From an uncultured Pelagibacteraceae bacterium (lineage in GTDB: Bacteria > Pseudomonadota > Alphaproteobacteria > Pelagibacterales > Pelagibacteraceae): a DNA stretch of 35,583 nucleotides. This document shows positions 26,197-34,465 of this stretch, one piece after another (the stretch's first letter is position 1; each line of letters begins with the position of its first letter). Below the pieces are notes generated by a model. It did no database searches, was not told the DNA's origin, and saw nothing but the letters and a program-made list of their open reading frames with translations. Position numbers and translations under genes: made by a program. Where the stretch lies: assembly GCA_902554035.1 (NCBI GenBank), contig CACDMX010000009.1:1-35583 (forward strand), written 5' to 3'.

Positions 26197-26501
26197 ATGT
26201 TTGAAAAATTAAAAAAAAATTATTTTTTATATATATTTCCTTTTTTTTAATGATTTATTTCTTGTTTAATTTGTTGAATGGTGAGAGAGGTTTTTTTTCT
26301 TACGTTAAAAAAAATAAAATTCTAAAAAATTTAAAGATTGAAGAAAAAAAACTAATTGCAAAAATTGATAATTTTCAATCAAAAAATTTATTACTTACTG
26401 ATAATCTTGATTTAGATTATATTGAGTTTTTGATACGTGACAAGTTTATGATGGGAAAATTAAACGAAACTATTTATATAATAGACAATGACAAGAATTA
26501 G
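26197..26501 (+). CDS. ftsB: Cell division protein FtsB (septum formation initiator), one frameshift
   Basis: Small bitopic divisome protein that bridges FtsL and FtsQ. From the ATG at 26197 the reading runs MFEKLKKNYFLYIFPFF and stops inside the eight-T run at 26241-26248. Adding one T (or removing two) joins it to LMIYFLFNLLNGERGFF and a coiled coil, giving about 100 residues. The restored membrane helix (about 9-28), GERG turn and DNLDLDYIEFLIRDKFMMGKLNE C-terminus fit FtsB. Starting at the later ATG (26250) would leave only ten hydrophobic residues, too short a membrane span. It lies between eno and lipA, overlapping lipA by 14 bases. Confidence 0.85.
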
Positions 26502-27434
26502 ACACCCCGAAAAAATTAATAAACCAATTAATCCAATTAAGAAAAAACCAAATTGGATAAAGTCAAAACTTACAAATAGTAAAGAGTTTTTTCTTAACAA
26601 AGACAATTGTAAATCAATATAATCTCAAAACTGTTTGCCAGGAGGCTAATTGTCCTAATATAACAGAATGTTGGAGCAAGCGACATGCAACATTTTTGAT
26701 TATGGGTGAAATATGCACAAGAGCATGTGCATTTTGTGATGTTGCAACAGGAAAACCTAATGGACTTGATGATTTAGAACCACTAAAAATTGCCCATGCT
26801 GTTAAAAAAACTTAGTTTAAAACATGCTGTTATTACTTCAGTAGATAGAGATGATCTAAATGATGGTGGAGCTGAGCATTTTTATAAAGTAATAATTGAG
26901 ACAAGAAAAATTAATCCAAAAACCACTATTGAAGTTTTAACACCAGATTTTTTTAAGAAAAGGTGAGTCTTACAAAAAAGTTATAGAAGCCAAACCTGAT
27001 GTCTTTAATCATAATATTGAAACAGTTCCAAGTCTTTATAGAAAAGTGAGACCAGGCTCTAGATATTTTGCTTCACTTGAACTTTTAAAAAAACACAAAG
27101 AAAATTGATAAAAATATTTTTACTAAATCTGGTTTAATGGTTGGTTTAGGAGAAAGCAAAGATGAAATTTTACAGGTAATGGACGATCTTAGATCTGCTG
27201 ATGTTGATTTTTTGACTATAGGACAGTATTTACAACCATCTATCAAACACCATCCTTTAGAAAGATATTATAGACCCGATGAATTTCAAGAATTGGAAAT
27301 AGCCGCTAAGTCTAAAGGTTTTTTTGTTAATTTCTTCTTCACCCCTTACACGATCATCTTATCATGCTGATGAAGATTTTTTCAAACTTAAAAATATTAG
27401 AACTAAACAAACTAATGCCCAAAGCATCAGTTAA
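26488..27434 (+). CDS. lipA: Lipoyl synthase LipA, interrupted by five homopolymer frameshifts
   Basis: Radical SAM enzyme that inserts sulfur into the octanoyl group of lipoyl proteins. As written it is broken five times. The breaks are one extra base in the T run 26587-26592, A run 26804-26810, T run 26948-26954, A run 27087-27093 and T run 27319-27325. Removing one base in each gives a 313-residue protein of normal size. It has the auxiliary cluster motif [12 protein letters not shown], the radical SAM motif [39 protein letters not shown] and the C-terminal [10 protein letters not shown] with the RSS serine. Every error is +1, pointing to sequencing artefact. The end overlaps ratA by 20 bases. 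Confidence 0.93.
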
Positions 27435-27864
27435 GAGATTAATTGAATGTTCAAAAGAACAATTAATAGATTTAGTTCTTGATATTGAAAAATATCCACT
27501 TTTTGTTCCATTTTGTTTAGATGCAAAAGTGTATTCTCGTGAAGACAAAGGAGATCTTTTGTTAATAGTTGCTGATTTAACTATAGGAAAAGGACCTTTT
27601 AAGGATACTTATAAAAGTGATGTTAAATTAAATAAAAAAGAAGATAAAATTTACGTAACTAACCTTGATGGACCACTTAAATATTTAGATAATAAATGGC
27701 AATTTATTGATAAAAATAAATTTACAGAAGTTATATTTGAAGTTGATTTTGAATTAAAAAATCATTTTTTAAATATCCTTATGACAAAATCTTTTCAATT
27801 CGGCCTTGATAAAATTGCTGATGCTTTTCAAAAAAGAGCAGATGAACTATTTAATAAAACCTAA
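27415..27864 (+). CDS. RatA/Coq10-type START-domain protein
   Basis: Type II toxin RatA or ubiquinone-binding Coq10 family protein of 149 residues, counting from the ATG at 27415. This start is preferred over an in-frame one at 27364 because the longer form would run further into lipA and adds non-homologous residues. The family pattern is visible: [48 protein letters not shown] and [12 protein letters not shown]. The family links to the respiratory chain (quinone binding) or to ribosome association; in Alphaproteobacteria it follows lipA regularly. It is intact although flanked by frameshifted genes. Its end overlaps convergent pncC by 18 bases. Confidence 0.85.
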   Translation: MPKASVKRLIECSKEQLIDLVLDIEKYPLFVPFCLDAKVYSREDKGDLLLIVADLTIGKGPFKDTYKSDVKLNKKEDKIYVTNLDGPLKYLDNKWQFIDKNKFTEVIFEVDFELKNHFLNILMTKSFQFGLDKIADAFQKRADELFNKT

Positions 27865-28322
27865 GATTAAACTTAAAGCTTTATTTGCTGCAGATCTTTG
27901 AATATATGATCTTTTTTTATTTTTAAAGAGGTATTTTTTTAACTAATATTTTACTATCTTTTTTAATACCTATGTAAACTAAACCTACTGGTTTTTCTTT
28001 TGAGCCACCACTTGGTCCTGCAATACCTGTTATTGAAACTGAAATATTAGTCTTACTAATTTTATTTAAATTTTTTAACATTGATAAACAAGTTTCATAG
28101 CTTACAGCACCATATTTCTTTATAACATTCTTAGAAACTTTCAAAATATTAATTTTTGATTGATTTGAATAAGTAACTAGACCAAGCGTAAAAACTTTAG
28201 AAGATCCATTTATTGATGTAATAAAACTAGCAAGTAATCCTCCGGTACAAGACTCCGCAAAAGAAATTTTAAATTTTTTTTTCGTAAGTAATTTTACAAT
28301 TCTTTTTTGGCAGTTTATTCAT
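27847..28322 (-). CDS. pncC: Nicotinamide-nucleotide amidase PncC (CinA C-terminal domain), two frameshifts
   Basis: Deamidates NMN to nicotinate mononucleotide, recycling NAD. It corresponds only to the C-terminal CinA domain, without the MoCF-like N-terminal half. Written as is, it is broken twice on the minus strand: one extra base in the run at 28303-28308 and one in the run at 27934-27940. Correction gives 157 residues: MNKLPKRIVKLLTKKN, then FAESCTGGLLAS (the signature motif), GLVTYSNQSK, ISVSITGIAGPSGGSKEKPVG and a C-terminal RSYIQRSAANKAL. Both the start (overlapping pgpA's stop) and the end (overlapping ratA by 18 bases) fit the restored frame. Confidence 0.85.
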
Positions 28323-28813
28323 GAAGTAATTACCATATATAAAACAAGAATAGCCACAACATATAATCCCGCACATACATCATCCATTATGACGCCAAAA
28401 CTATTTTTAAAATTTTTATCATAGTAGCTAACAGGGTAGGGTTTAGCGATGTCAAATACTCTAAACAAAATAAACATTACAAAATAATAAGTTAATACAT
28501 TGTTGATCTCTTTAGTACCTTCGTGAGCAATTTCGTAAAGACATATTGGTATAGATTGACCCAAAAACTCATCAATAACTACTTCTTTTGGATCTTTATT
28601 ATCTAAATCTTTTATAAAAATATTTACCGAATAGAGTGCAATAAAAAAAATTATTATTAAAATTATTAAAATTAAATCTGGAGAAATATATAAAATATGA
28701 AATAAGATAAATAAAAAAAAAACAGTAAACAATGAAGCTATGCTTCCAGGTATTTTGCTAATTTTTCCAATACCAAACAAAGTAACAAATAAAAAATTTA
28801 TTTTTTTAATCAT
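28319..28813 (-). CDS. pgpA: Phosphatidylglycerophosphatase A PgpA
   Basis: Membrane enzyme that removes the phosphate from phosphatidylglycerophosphate to give phosphatidylglycerol. It has 164 residues and several membrane segments. Motifs: LFGIGKISKIPGSIASL (about 13-29) and EVVIDEFLGQSIP (about 77-89), with the Asp and Glu thought to form the catalytic site, and FRVFDIAKPYP and GVIMDDVCAGLY toward the C-terminus. The start overlaps ispDF by eight bases and its stop overlaps the pncC start by four. Confidence 0.93.
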   Translation of the reverse strand: MIKKINFLFVTLFGIGKISKIPGSIASLFTVFFLFILFHILYISPDLILIILIIIFFIALYSVNIFIKDLDNKDPKEVVIDEFLGQSIPICLYEIAHEGTKEINNVLTYYFVMFILFRVFDIAKPYPVSYYDKNFKNSFGVIMDDVCAGLYVVAILVLYMVITS

Positions 28814-29921
28814 ATTTTAAAACTGAAGCAATTACTTCACATGCTATAGCTTTTTCCTTACCTATTACACCTAATTTTTCAGTAGTTTTCCCTTTAATAT
28901 TTATTTGATTTGAGGATATTCCGCATATACTTGAAATAGATTTTATAATTTTTTTTTTATATTTAGAAATTTTTGGTGTTTGAGTAATTATATTGATATC
29001 AAAATTATTAATAAAATTATTTTTAAGTTTTATTTCACTAATAACCTTCTTTAAAAGTATTGTTGATCTTATGTTTTTAAATTTTACATCTTTATCAGAA
29101 AATTTTTCTCCTATATCTCCCATATTACAAGCACCTAAAATTGCATCTGTAACCGCATGTAAAACAGGGTCACCATCTGAATGACCTAATGTACCAAGTT
29201 TAGATTTAATTTTTATACCACCTAAATATAATTTCCTTTTTGGGACCAATCTATGAACATCAAAACCTATTCCATAGTTAACAAGATATTTATTTTTTAT
29301 ATCTGAAAAATTGGTTATTTTATTGTTTTGAACTTCACCCTTTATGAATTTAACTTTCTTTTTTGCTTTGATAAATAGGTTTGAATCATCTGTAACTTTA
29401 AAATTTTTTTTATTTTGCAACTTATACAACTGTTTGTAATCAAATGCCTGTGGTGTTTGTGTGAGATATATAAAATCACGATTAATATTTGTTATTAAAT
29501 TTTTATATTTAAACTTTGCTGAGTCTGATAACTTGATTACAGGTATTACACAGTTACTACCTTTTAATTTTTCAAGTAGTTGATGAAGAAGCTTAGGTGA
29601 AAAGTTTGGTCTTGCTGCATCGTGAATAAGAACATTCTTTATTTTACTTTTTTTTATACATTGTAAAGCTTTAAAGGCCGATTCAGCACGTGTTTTACCC
29701 CCGTAAATTATTTTGATTTTTTTTTGTTTTAATTTTTTAACAAATTTCTTGTGTTTTTTATTTACTACAAGCACAATTTTCATTATTTTTTTTGACTTTA
29801 TTGCCTTATCAATGGAATGTTGAATTACTTGTTTTCCTTTGTAAATAACGTAAGGTTTAGGTACGTTATATTTAAATCTTTTACTTTCGCCTGCTGCAAG
29901 TATGATAAAACAATTATTCAT
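28806..29921 (-). CDS. ispDF: Bifunctional isoprenoid enzyme IspDF
   Basis: A fusion of 2-C-methyl-D-erythritol 4-phosphate cytidylyltransferase (IspD, residues about 1-210) and 2-C-methyl-D-erythritol 2,4-cyclodiphosphate synthase (IspF, about 215-371), two non-adjacent steps of the non-mevalonate isoprenoid pathway. IspD: AAGESKRFKYNVPKPYV, IHDAARPN and TDDSNLF. IspF: GIGFDVHRLV (metal Asp/His), LGGI, GHSDGDPVLHAVTDAILGA, GDIGEKFSD and the C-terminal KGKTTEKLG. The fusion is characteristic of many Alphaproteobacteria. It faces ntrY across 34 bases and leads a minus-strand unit with pgpA and pncC. Confidence 0.96.
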   Translation of the reverse strand: MNNCFIILAAGESKRFKYNVPKPYVIYKGKQVIQHSIDKAIKSKKIMKIVLVVNKKHKKFVKKLKQKKIKIIYGGKTRAESAFKALQCIKKSKIKNVLIHDAARPNFSPKLLHQLLEKLKGSNCVIPVIKLSDSAKFKYKNLITNINRDFIYLTQTPQAFDYKQLYKLQNKKNFKVTDDSNLFIKAKKKVKFIKGEVQNNKITNFSDIKNKYLVNYGIGFDVHRLVPKRKLYLGGIKIKSKLGTLGHSDGDPVLHAVTDAILGACNMGDIGEKFSDKDVKFKNIRSTILLKKVISEIKLKNNFINNFDINIITQTPKISKYKKKIIKSISSICGISSNQINIKGKTTEKLGVIGKEKAIACEVIASVLKYD

Positions 29922-29955
29922 GTATAAATTATATAGTTAGTTTATTTATTGCATA

Positions 29956-31740
29956 ATGTTAGAATTTATCAAAAAAAATATTTTTATATGTGTAATTTTT
30001 TTAGTTACACTTTCGGTTGGTTTTTTAACATTTTTAACATTTATTAATAGAAGTTTTTTAAATTTAGAGCATATAAATCTTCAATCATTACTTATTATAA
30101 ATGTAGTGTTATTATTAATATTTTTTGTATTAATTTTTGTTGAAGTTAAAAATTCGTTAAAAGTTGATATTAATGTTGATGGTTCAAAAGCGAATAAAAA
30201 ATATATAGCTTTTTTTTCTTTATTTACACTAATTCCTTCAATTCTTATTTCTATATTTTCTTTATTTTTATTTTCTTTCGCTCTAGAAAAATATTTTGAT
30301 AAAAAAATAACAACCGCAGTTAATAATTCGTATGAAATAGCCAAAAACTATGTTGACGATGTAAGAAATAAAATTGAGTCTGATATTGTGCTTATAGCTC
30401 TAGATTTAAATAAAAATGTAAGTATTTTTTATGACAATCCTAGAAGATTTAAAAATTTACTTATTACACAAAAATTTATCAGAGATGTTGATGAGATTCA
30501 TTTGATTGATAGTTCAGGTAATTTGATTTTAACTACCAATACTAATGATAAAACCTTTTTTCCTCCAAACGAAAAAGCATTAGAGATGGTATTTAACAAA
30601 GAAAAACCATTAAAAATTATAAATGCATTTGAAAACAAATCTTCAGCAATTCAAAAATTAACTGCATATATTGATACTTATGTTTATGTTGTAAAGTTTT
30701 TGGATGAAGAAATATCAAATTACTTAACAGAGTCAGAAGAGGCCATAAATTTTTATTACAGAGTAGAGGATAAAAGTACTGGAATTAAAATATCTTTCTT
30801 TCTAATTTATATTGTTATTGTCTCCTTGCTTCTATTTTTATCAATTTCAATAGCTATAAAATTTTCTTCACGATTCTTCAGATCGATTTCAAATTTAATA
30901 TTCGCATCACAAAAAATTGGCGAGGGAAATCTTGAAACAAAAGTCCCTGAAATAAAAACCGATAAAGAGCTGGAGGTTTTAAATAAAAATTTTAATTACA
31001 TGATAGATCAGTTGAAGCACCAGCAAGAAAAACTTATTTTGCAGGAAAGATTTGAAGCGTGGAATACCATTGCAAGAAAGCTAGCTCATGAAATTAAGAA
31101 TCCACTTACCCCAATTCAACTAACTATAGATAGATTAAAAAATAAATATTCAAATATGATTGAGTCAAATCAAAAGAATAATTTTAATGATCATTTAAAA
31201 ACTATTAATAAACAGATAGATCAAATCGAGAACTTAGTAAATGAATTCTCTGATTTTGCAAGAATGCCTAAACCAATCTTAAAAAAAAATAATTTATTAG
31301 ACATAGTTACCGAAAACATAAAATTATTAAATGAAATAGATAGTTCTATTAAAATTAAATTGACTAATAAAGATGATTATTACTGGATGATTTGTGATAG
31401 TGAACAGATTAGTAGAGTTTTTTTCAACCTAGTAAAAAATTCTATTGAAAGTGTTCAAGAAAAAGCAGCTAAAACTCCTAATTTATCTAAGAAAATTGAT
31501 ATAGAAATTGAGAATAAAAATGATTATATAAGTTTAATTATAACTGATAATGGAATTGGTTTTATTGACGAAAATTTAAATAACATCTTGAAACCCTACT
31601 ATACTACAAAGAAAAAGGGTACAGGCTTAGGATTATCAATAGTTAACAAAATATTAAATGATCACAATAGTTCAATTAACTTTTTAAAACAAAAAATTGG
31701 TGCAAAAATTGTTATAAACTTTTCAAAAAATGGCAACTGA
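29956..31740 (+). CDS. ntrY: Sensor histidine kinase NtrY-like
   Basis: Membrane histidine kinase of the NtrYX pair (nitrogen, redox or envelope signals in other Alphaproteobacteria). It has 594 residues. Three membrane helices are near 11-30, 45-64 and 84-110, then an extracytoplasmic domain (about 112-275), a fourth helix (280-302), HAMP (about 303-354), HisKA with H378 (LAHEIKNPLTPIQL) and the ATPase domain: N495 (FFNLVKNSIES), DNGIGF (531-536), GTGLGL (555-560). Typical NtrY proteins are about 750 residues and carry a PAS domain between HAMP and HisKA; only about 20 linker residues exist here. The gene overlaps ntrX by 11 bases. Signal unknown. Confidence 0.93.
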   Translation: MLEFIKKNIFICVIFLVTLSVGFLTFLTFINRSFLNLEHINLQSLLIINVVLLLIFFVLIFVEVKNSLKVDINVDGSKANKKYIAFFSLFTLIPSILISIFSLFLFSFALEKYFDKKITTAVNNSYEIAKNYVDDVRNKIESDIVLIALDLNKNVSIFYDNPRRFKNLLITQKFIRDVDEIHLIDSSGNLILTTNTNDKTFFPPNEKALEMVFNKEKPLKIINAFENKSSAIQKLTAYIDTYVYVVKFLDEEISNYLTESEEAINFYYRVEDKSTGIKISFFLIYIVIVSLLLFLSISIAIKFSSRFFRSISNLIFASQKIGEGNLETKVPEIKTDKELEVLNKNFNYMIDQLKHQQEKLILQERFEAWNTIARKLAHEIKNPLTPIQLTIDRLKNKYSNMIESNQKNNFNDHLKTINKQIDQIENLVNEFSDFARMPKPILKKNNLLDIVTENIKLLNEIDSSIKIKLTNKDDYYWMICDSEQISRVFFNLVKNSIESVQEKAAKTPNLSKKIDIEIENKNDYISLIITDNGIGFIDENLNNILKPYYTTKKKGTGLGLSIVNKILNDHNSSINFLKQKIGAKIVINFSKNGN

Positions 31741-33085
31741 AATACTTATTATTGATGATAACCCAGATATTAGAAATATTTTAAATGAACTTATTTCTGA
31801 TGAAGGTTACAAAACAAGAGTAGCTGCAAACTATAATCAAGCATTAACTGAAATTGATAAAAAATTACCTGATGTTGCAATCATAGATGTTAAGCTTGAT
31901 AAAGGAGATAATGACGGGATAGAGCTTCTATCTCATATAAAAAATAAGAACAAAGATATTCCAGTAATAATAATTTCAGGACATGCAAACATTGAAATGG
32001 CAGTTAAATCATTGAAGTCTGGTGCTTTTGAATTTATTCAAAAACCATTTGATCAAGAAAGGCTATTAAATTTTGTTAAAAGAGCAGTAGAAAACTTTCA
32101 TCTTAAAAGTCAGAATAAAGAGTTAACAACAAAATTATTCCATTCTTTTGAGTTAATAGGATCAAGTTCAAATATAGAAAAAATTAAGGATCAAATTGCA
32201 AAGTTAGCAACATCTGAAAGTAGAGTTTTTATTAATGGACCAACCGGTTCAGGAAAAGAATTGATAGCAAGGAAAATTCACAAACTTTCAAGTAGAGTAA
32301 CTGGTCCATTTGTAATTTTAAATGGAGCACTTTTAGATGTTAAAAAATATGAGTTAGAATTATTCGGTGAAGAAAAAAATAATGGTTCAATATCTTATGG
32401 TGCACTGGAGAAAGCCTCTGGCGGCATATTGTTAATAGATGAAGTTTCAGAAATACCTTTAGAGACACAATCTAAAATTTTAAGAGTATTGATTGATCAA
32501 AAATTTAAAAGAATTAATGGAGATCATGATATAAAAGTAAATGTCAGAATTATATGTTCTACTAGCAAAGACATTAATAATGAAATTAAATTAGGTAATT
32601 TTAGAGAGGATTTATTTCATAGACTAAATGTTTTTCAGATTAACATAGAACATCTAAAAAATAGACCAGAGGATATTCCTTTGTTGATTAAATATTTTTC
32701 TGAAAAAATTGCTCAAAACTACAATTTAAAAAAATTTATTATTGATACTAATAATCATTATTTAATAAACTATGATTGGCCTGGAAATGTTAGAGAATTA
32801 AGAAATTTAATAGAAAGAATTGCTATATTGGGTCCAGACAATAGTGAAAAGGTATCTAGTATTATTAAAGAGTCTCTTAAAAAAACCAATGAAACTAATT
32901 ATAAAATTGAAAATTCTCTTTCCGTACCACTTAAAGAAGCTAGGGAAAATTTTGAGAAAGAATATTTAACAACACAACTTAAAAAATTTGGTGGAAATAT
33001 ATCAAAAACCGCTGAATTTGTTGGCATGGAAAGATCTGCTTTACATCGTAAACTTAAGGGTCTAGGCGTAAAAGATTTAAATTAA
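31730..33085 (+). CDS. ntrX: Response regulator NtrX-like, AAA+ without the sigma-54 contact motif
   Basis: Partner of NtrY. It has 451 residues. The receiver domain has acidic pocket D9-D10, phospho-acceptor D53 (AIIDVKL) and K105 (FIQKPF). The AAA+ domain has Walker A GPTGSGKE (170-177) and Walker B GGILLIDEV (231-239), then FREDLFHRLNVF and WPGNVRELRNLIERI. The loop that normally reads GAFTGA is replaced by a sequence around EEKNNGSISYGALEKASG (214-231), so sigma-54 activation is unlikely. A Fis-type HTH closes the protein (GGNISKTAEFVGMERSALHRKLKGL). Known alphaproteobacterial NtrX proteins also lack GAFTGA. trkA starts directly after the stop. Confidence 0.94.
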   Translation: MATEILIIDDNPDIRNILNELISDEGYKTRVAANYNQALTEIDKKLPDVAIIDVKLDKGDNDGIELLSHIKNKNKDIPVIIISGHANIEMAVKSLKSGAFEFIQKPFDQERLLNFVKRAVENFHLKSQNKELTTKLFHSFELIGSSSNIEKIKDQIAKLATSESRVFINGPTGSGKELIARKIHKLSSRVTGPFVILNGALLDVKKYELELFGEEKNNGSISYGALEKASGGILLIDEVSEIPLETQSKILRVLIDQKFKRINGDHDIKVNVRIICSTSKDINNEIKLGNFREDLFHRLNVFQINIEHLKNRPEDIPLLIKYFSEKIAQNYNLKKFIIDTNNHYLINYDWPGNVRELRNLIERIAILGPDNSEKVSSIIKESLKKTNETNYKIENSLSVPLKEARENFEKEYLTTQLKKFGGNISKTAEFVGMERSALHRKLKGLGVKDLN

Positions 33086-34459
33086 ATGAATATAATTATT
33101 TGTGGCGCAGGTAGAGTTGGTTTTACAATAGCTAAGCTATTAAGTGAACAAAATCATTCTATTACAGTAATTGACCAGTCTAGCGAAGATATTCAAAAAA
33201 TTAACGATACCCTTGATGTTAAAGGAATCGTTGGCAAAGCTACATATCCATCAATTTTAGAAAAAGCCGACGGTTCAAATGCCGATATGATTATTGCAGT
33301 TACAAGAAATGACGAGATAAATATGCTTATTTGTCAAATTGCATATACAGTTTTTAAAATTTCAAAAAAAATCGCAAGGATAAGGTCCCAAGACTATCTA
33401 AATCCTAAGTTTTCAAAAGTTTACAGTAAAGAAAATCTTCCAATAGATGTAATTATATCACCAGAACTTGAAATTGCTAAGTCTATACAAAGAAAGTTAG
33501 AGGCACCAGGAGCTTTAGACAATATACCATTTGCCGATAATAAAATTAGACTTCTTGAAATAAGTGTCGAAAAAAATTGTCCTTTAGTTAAAATAAAATT
33601 AAAAGAATTAACTAAAAAGTTTCCTAAACTTGAAGCACATATTCTAGGAGTTATTAGAAAAGATAAATTTATCATCTTAAAAAAAAATGATGTAATCCAA
33701 GAAAATGATAAAGCCTATGTTGTTATTAATTCTTCTCAGATGCAACAAACTTTATCTGCTTTTGGTCATAATGAAAAAATTTCTAATAAAATTTTGATTA
33801 TCGGTGGTGGAAATATTGGTTTTAATCTCGCAAAAAATATCGAGAAATCTTTTGAAGATGCCAGAATTAAAATAATTGAAAAAGATAAAACTAGAGCAGA
33901 GATTATTGCAAAAGAATTAAATAATTCAATTATCATAAACGGTGATGGTCTTGATGAAGATGTTTTGAATGAAGCTAATTTAAGCGAGGTTGAAACGGTA
34001 CTTGCTTTGACTAATGATGACGAAGATAATTTAATGGTAAGTGTACTTGTTGAAAAATTCTCAAAAGATAAAAGAACAATGGCTTTAATAAATAAGCCAA
34101 ATTATTCTTTATTACAATCGTCATTAAAAATTAATGATCTTATAGATCCAAGAATGAATACGGTATCAAGTATATTAAAGCATGTTCATAAAGGCTCTAT
34201 TGAGAATGCTTATAGTATTTTAAATGGAGAGTATGAAGTAATTGAGGCGGAAATAATTGAGACTTCTGATTTAGTTAACAAAGAATTAAAAAATTCAAAT
34301 CTACCAGAAGAAATAAGAATAGGCGCTATTCTAAGAGGAGAAGAAATTATTATACCAAGATCAAATTTTATTTTCCAAAAAAAAGATATAGTTGTACTTC
34401 TTGCAAAAATAAATCAATTACCACTTGTTGAAAGCATGTTTAGAATTAGTTCAATTTAA
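33086..34459 (+). CDS. trkA: Trk potassium uptake regulatory subunit TrkA
   Basis: Peripheral nucleotide-binding subunit that gates the TrkH potassium channel. It has 457 residues in two RCK units. The first Rossmann motif is GAGRVG (7-12) with Asp30 at the end of the second strand (VIDQSS); the second is GGGNIG (240-245) with a matching acidic residue (IEKDKT). Each unit is followed by a TrkA-C domain (about 150-216 and 375-455: LLEISVEKNCPLV, EAEIIETSDLVNKEL). Typical length. It abuts ntrX and is seven bases before trkH; the ntrYX-trkAH grouping is common in Alphaproteobacteria. Confidence 0.96.
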   Translation: MNIIICGAGRVGFTIAKLLSEQNHSITVIDQSSEDIQKINDTLDVKGIVGKATYPSILEKADGSNADMIIAVTRNDEINMLICQIAYTVFKISKKIARIRSQDYLNPKFSKVYSKENLPIDVIISPELEIAKSIQRKLEAPGALDNIPFADNKIRLLEISVEKNCPLVKIKLKELTKKFPKLEAHILGVIRKDKFIILKKNDVIQENDKAYVVINSSQMQQTLSAFGHNEKISNKILIIGGGNIGFNLAKNIEKSFEDARIKIIEKDKTRAEIIAKELNNSIIINGDGLDEDVLNEANLSEVETVLALTNDDEDNLMVSVLVEKFSKDKRTMALINKPNYSLLQSSLKINDLIDPRMNTVSSILKHVHKGSIENAYSILNGEYEVIEAEIIETSDLVNKELKNSNLPEEIRIGAILRGEEIIIPRSNFIFQKKDIVVLLAKINQLPLVESMFRISSI

Positions 34460-34465
34460 GTTGAA

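Noticed and set aside
26250-26501. Short FtsB starting at 26250
   Set aside because: It would have only ten hydrophobic residues before the GERG turn; the frame-corrected start at 26197 gives a proper membrane helix.
27364-27414. Longer RatA/Coq10 protein starting at 27364
   Set aside because: The added 17 residues come from lipA read in another frame and do not look like the family; the ATG at 27415 starts the conserved N-terminus.
26488-27434. Programmed ribosomal frameshifting in lipA
   Set aside because: Five shifts in one gene, all at simple homopolymers with no pause structure, and the same pattern in eno, ftsB and pncC, point to sequence error.
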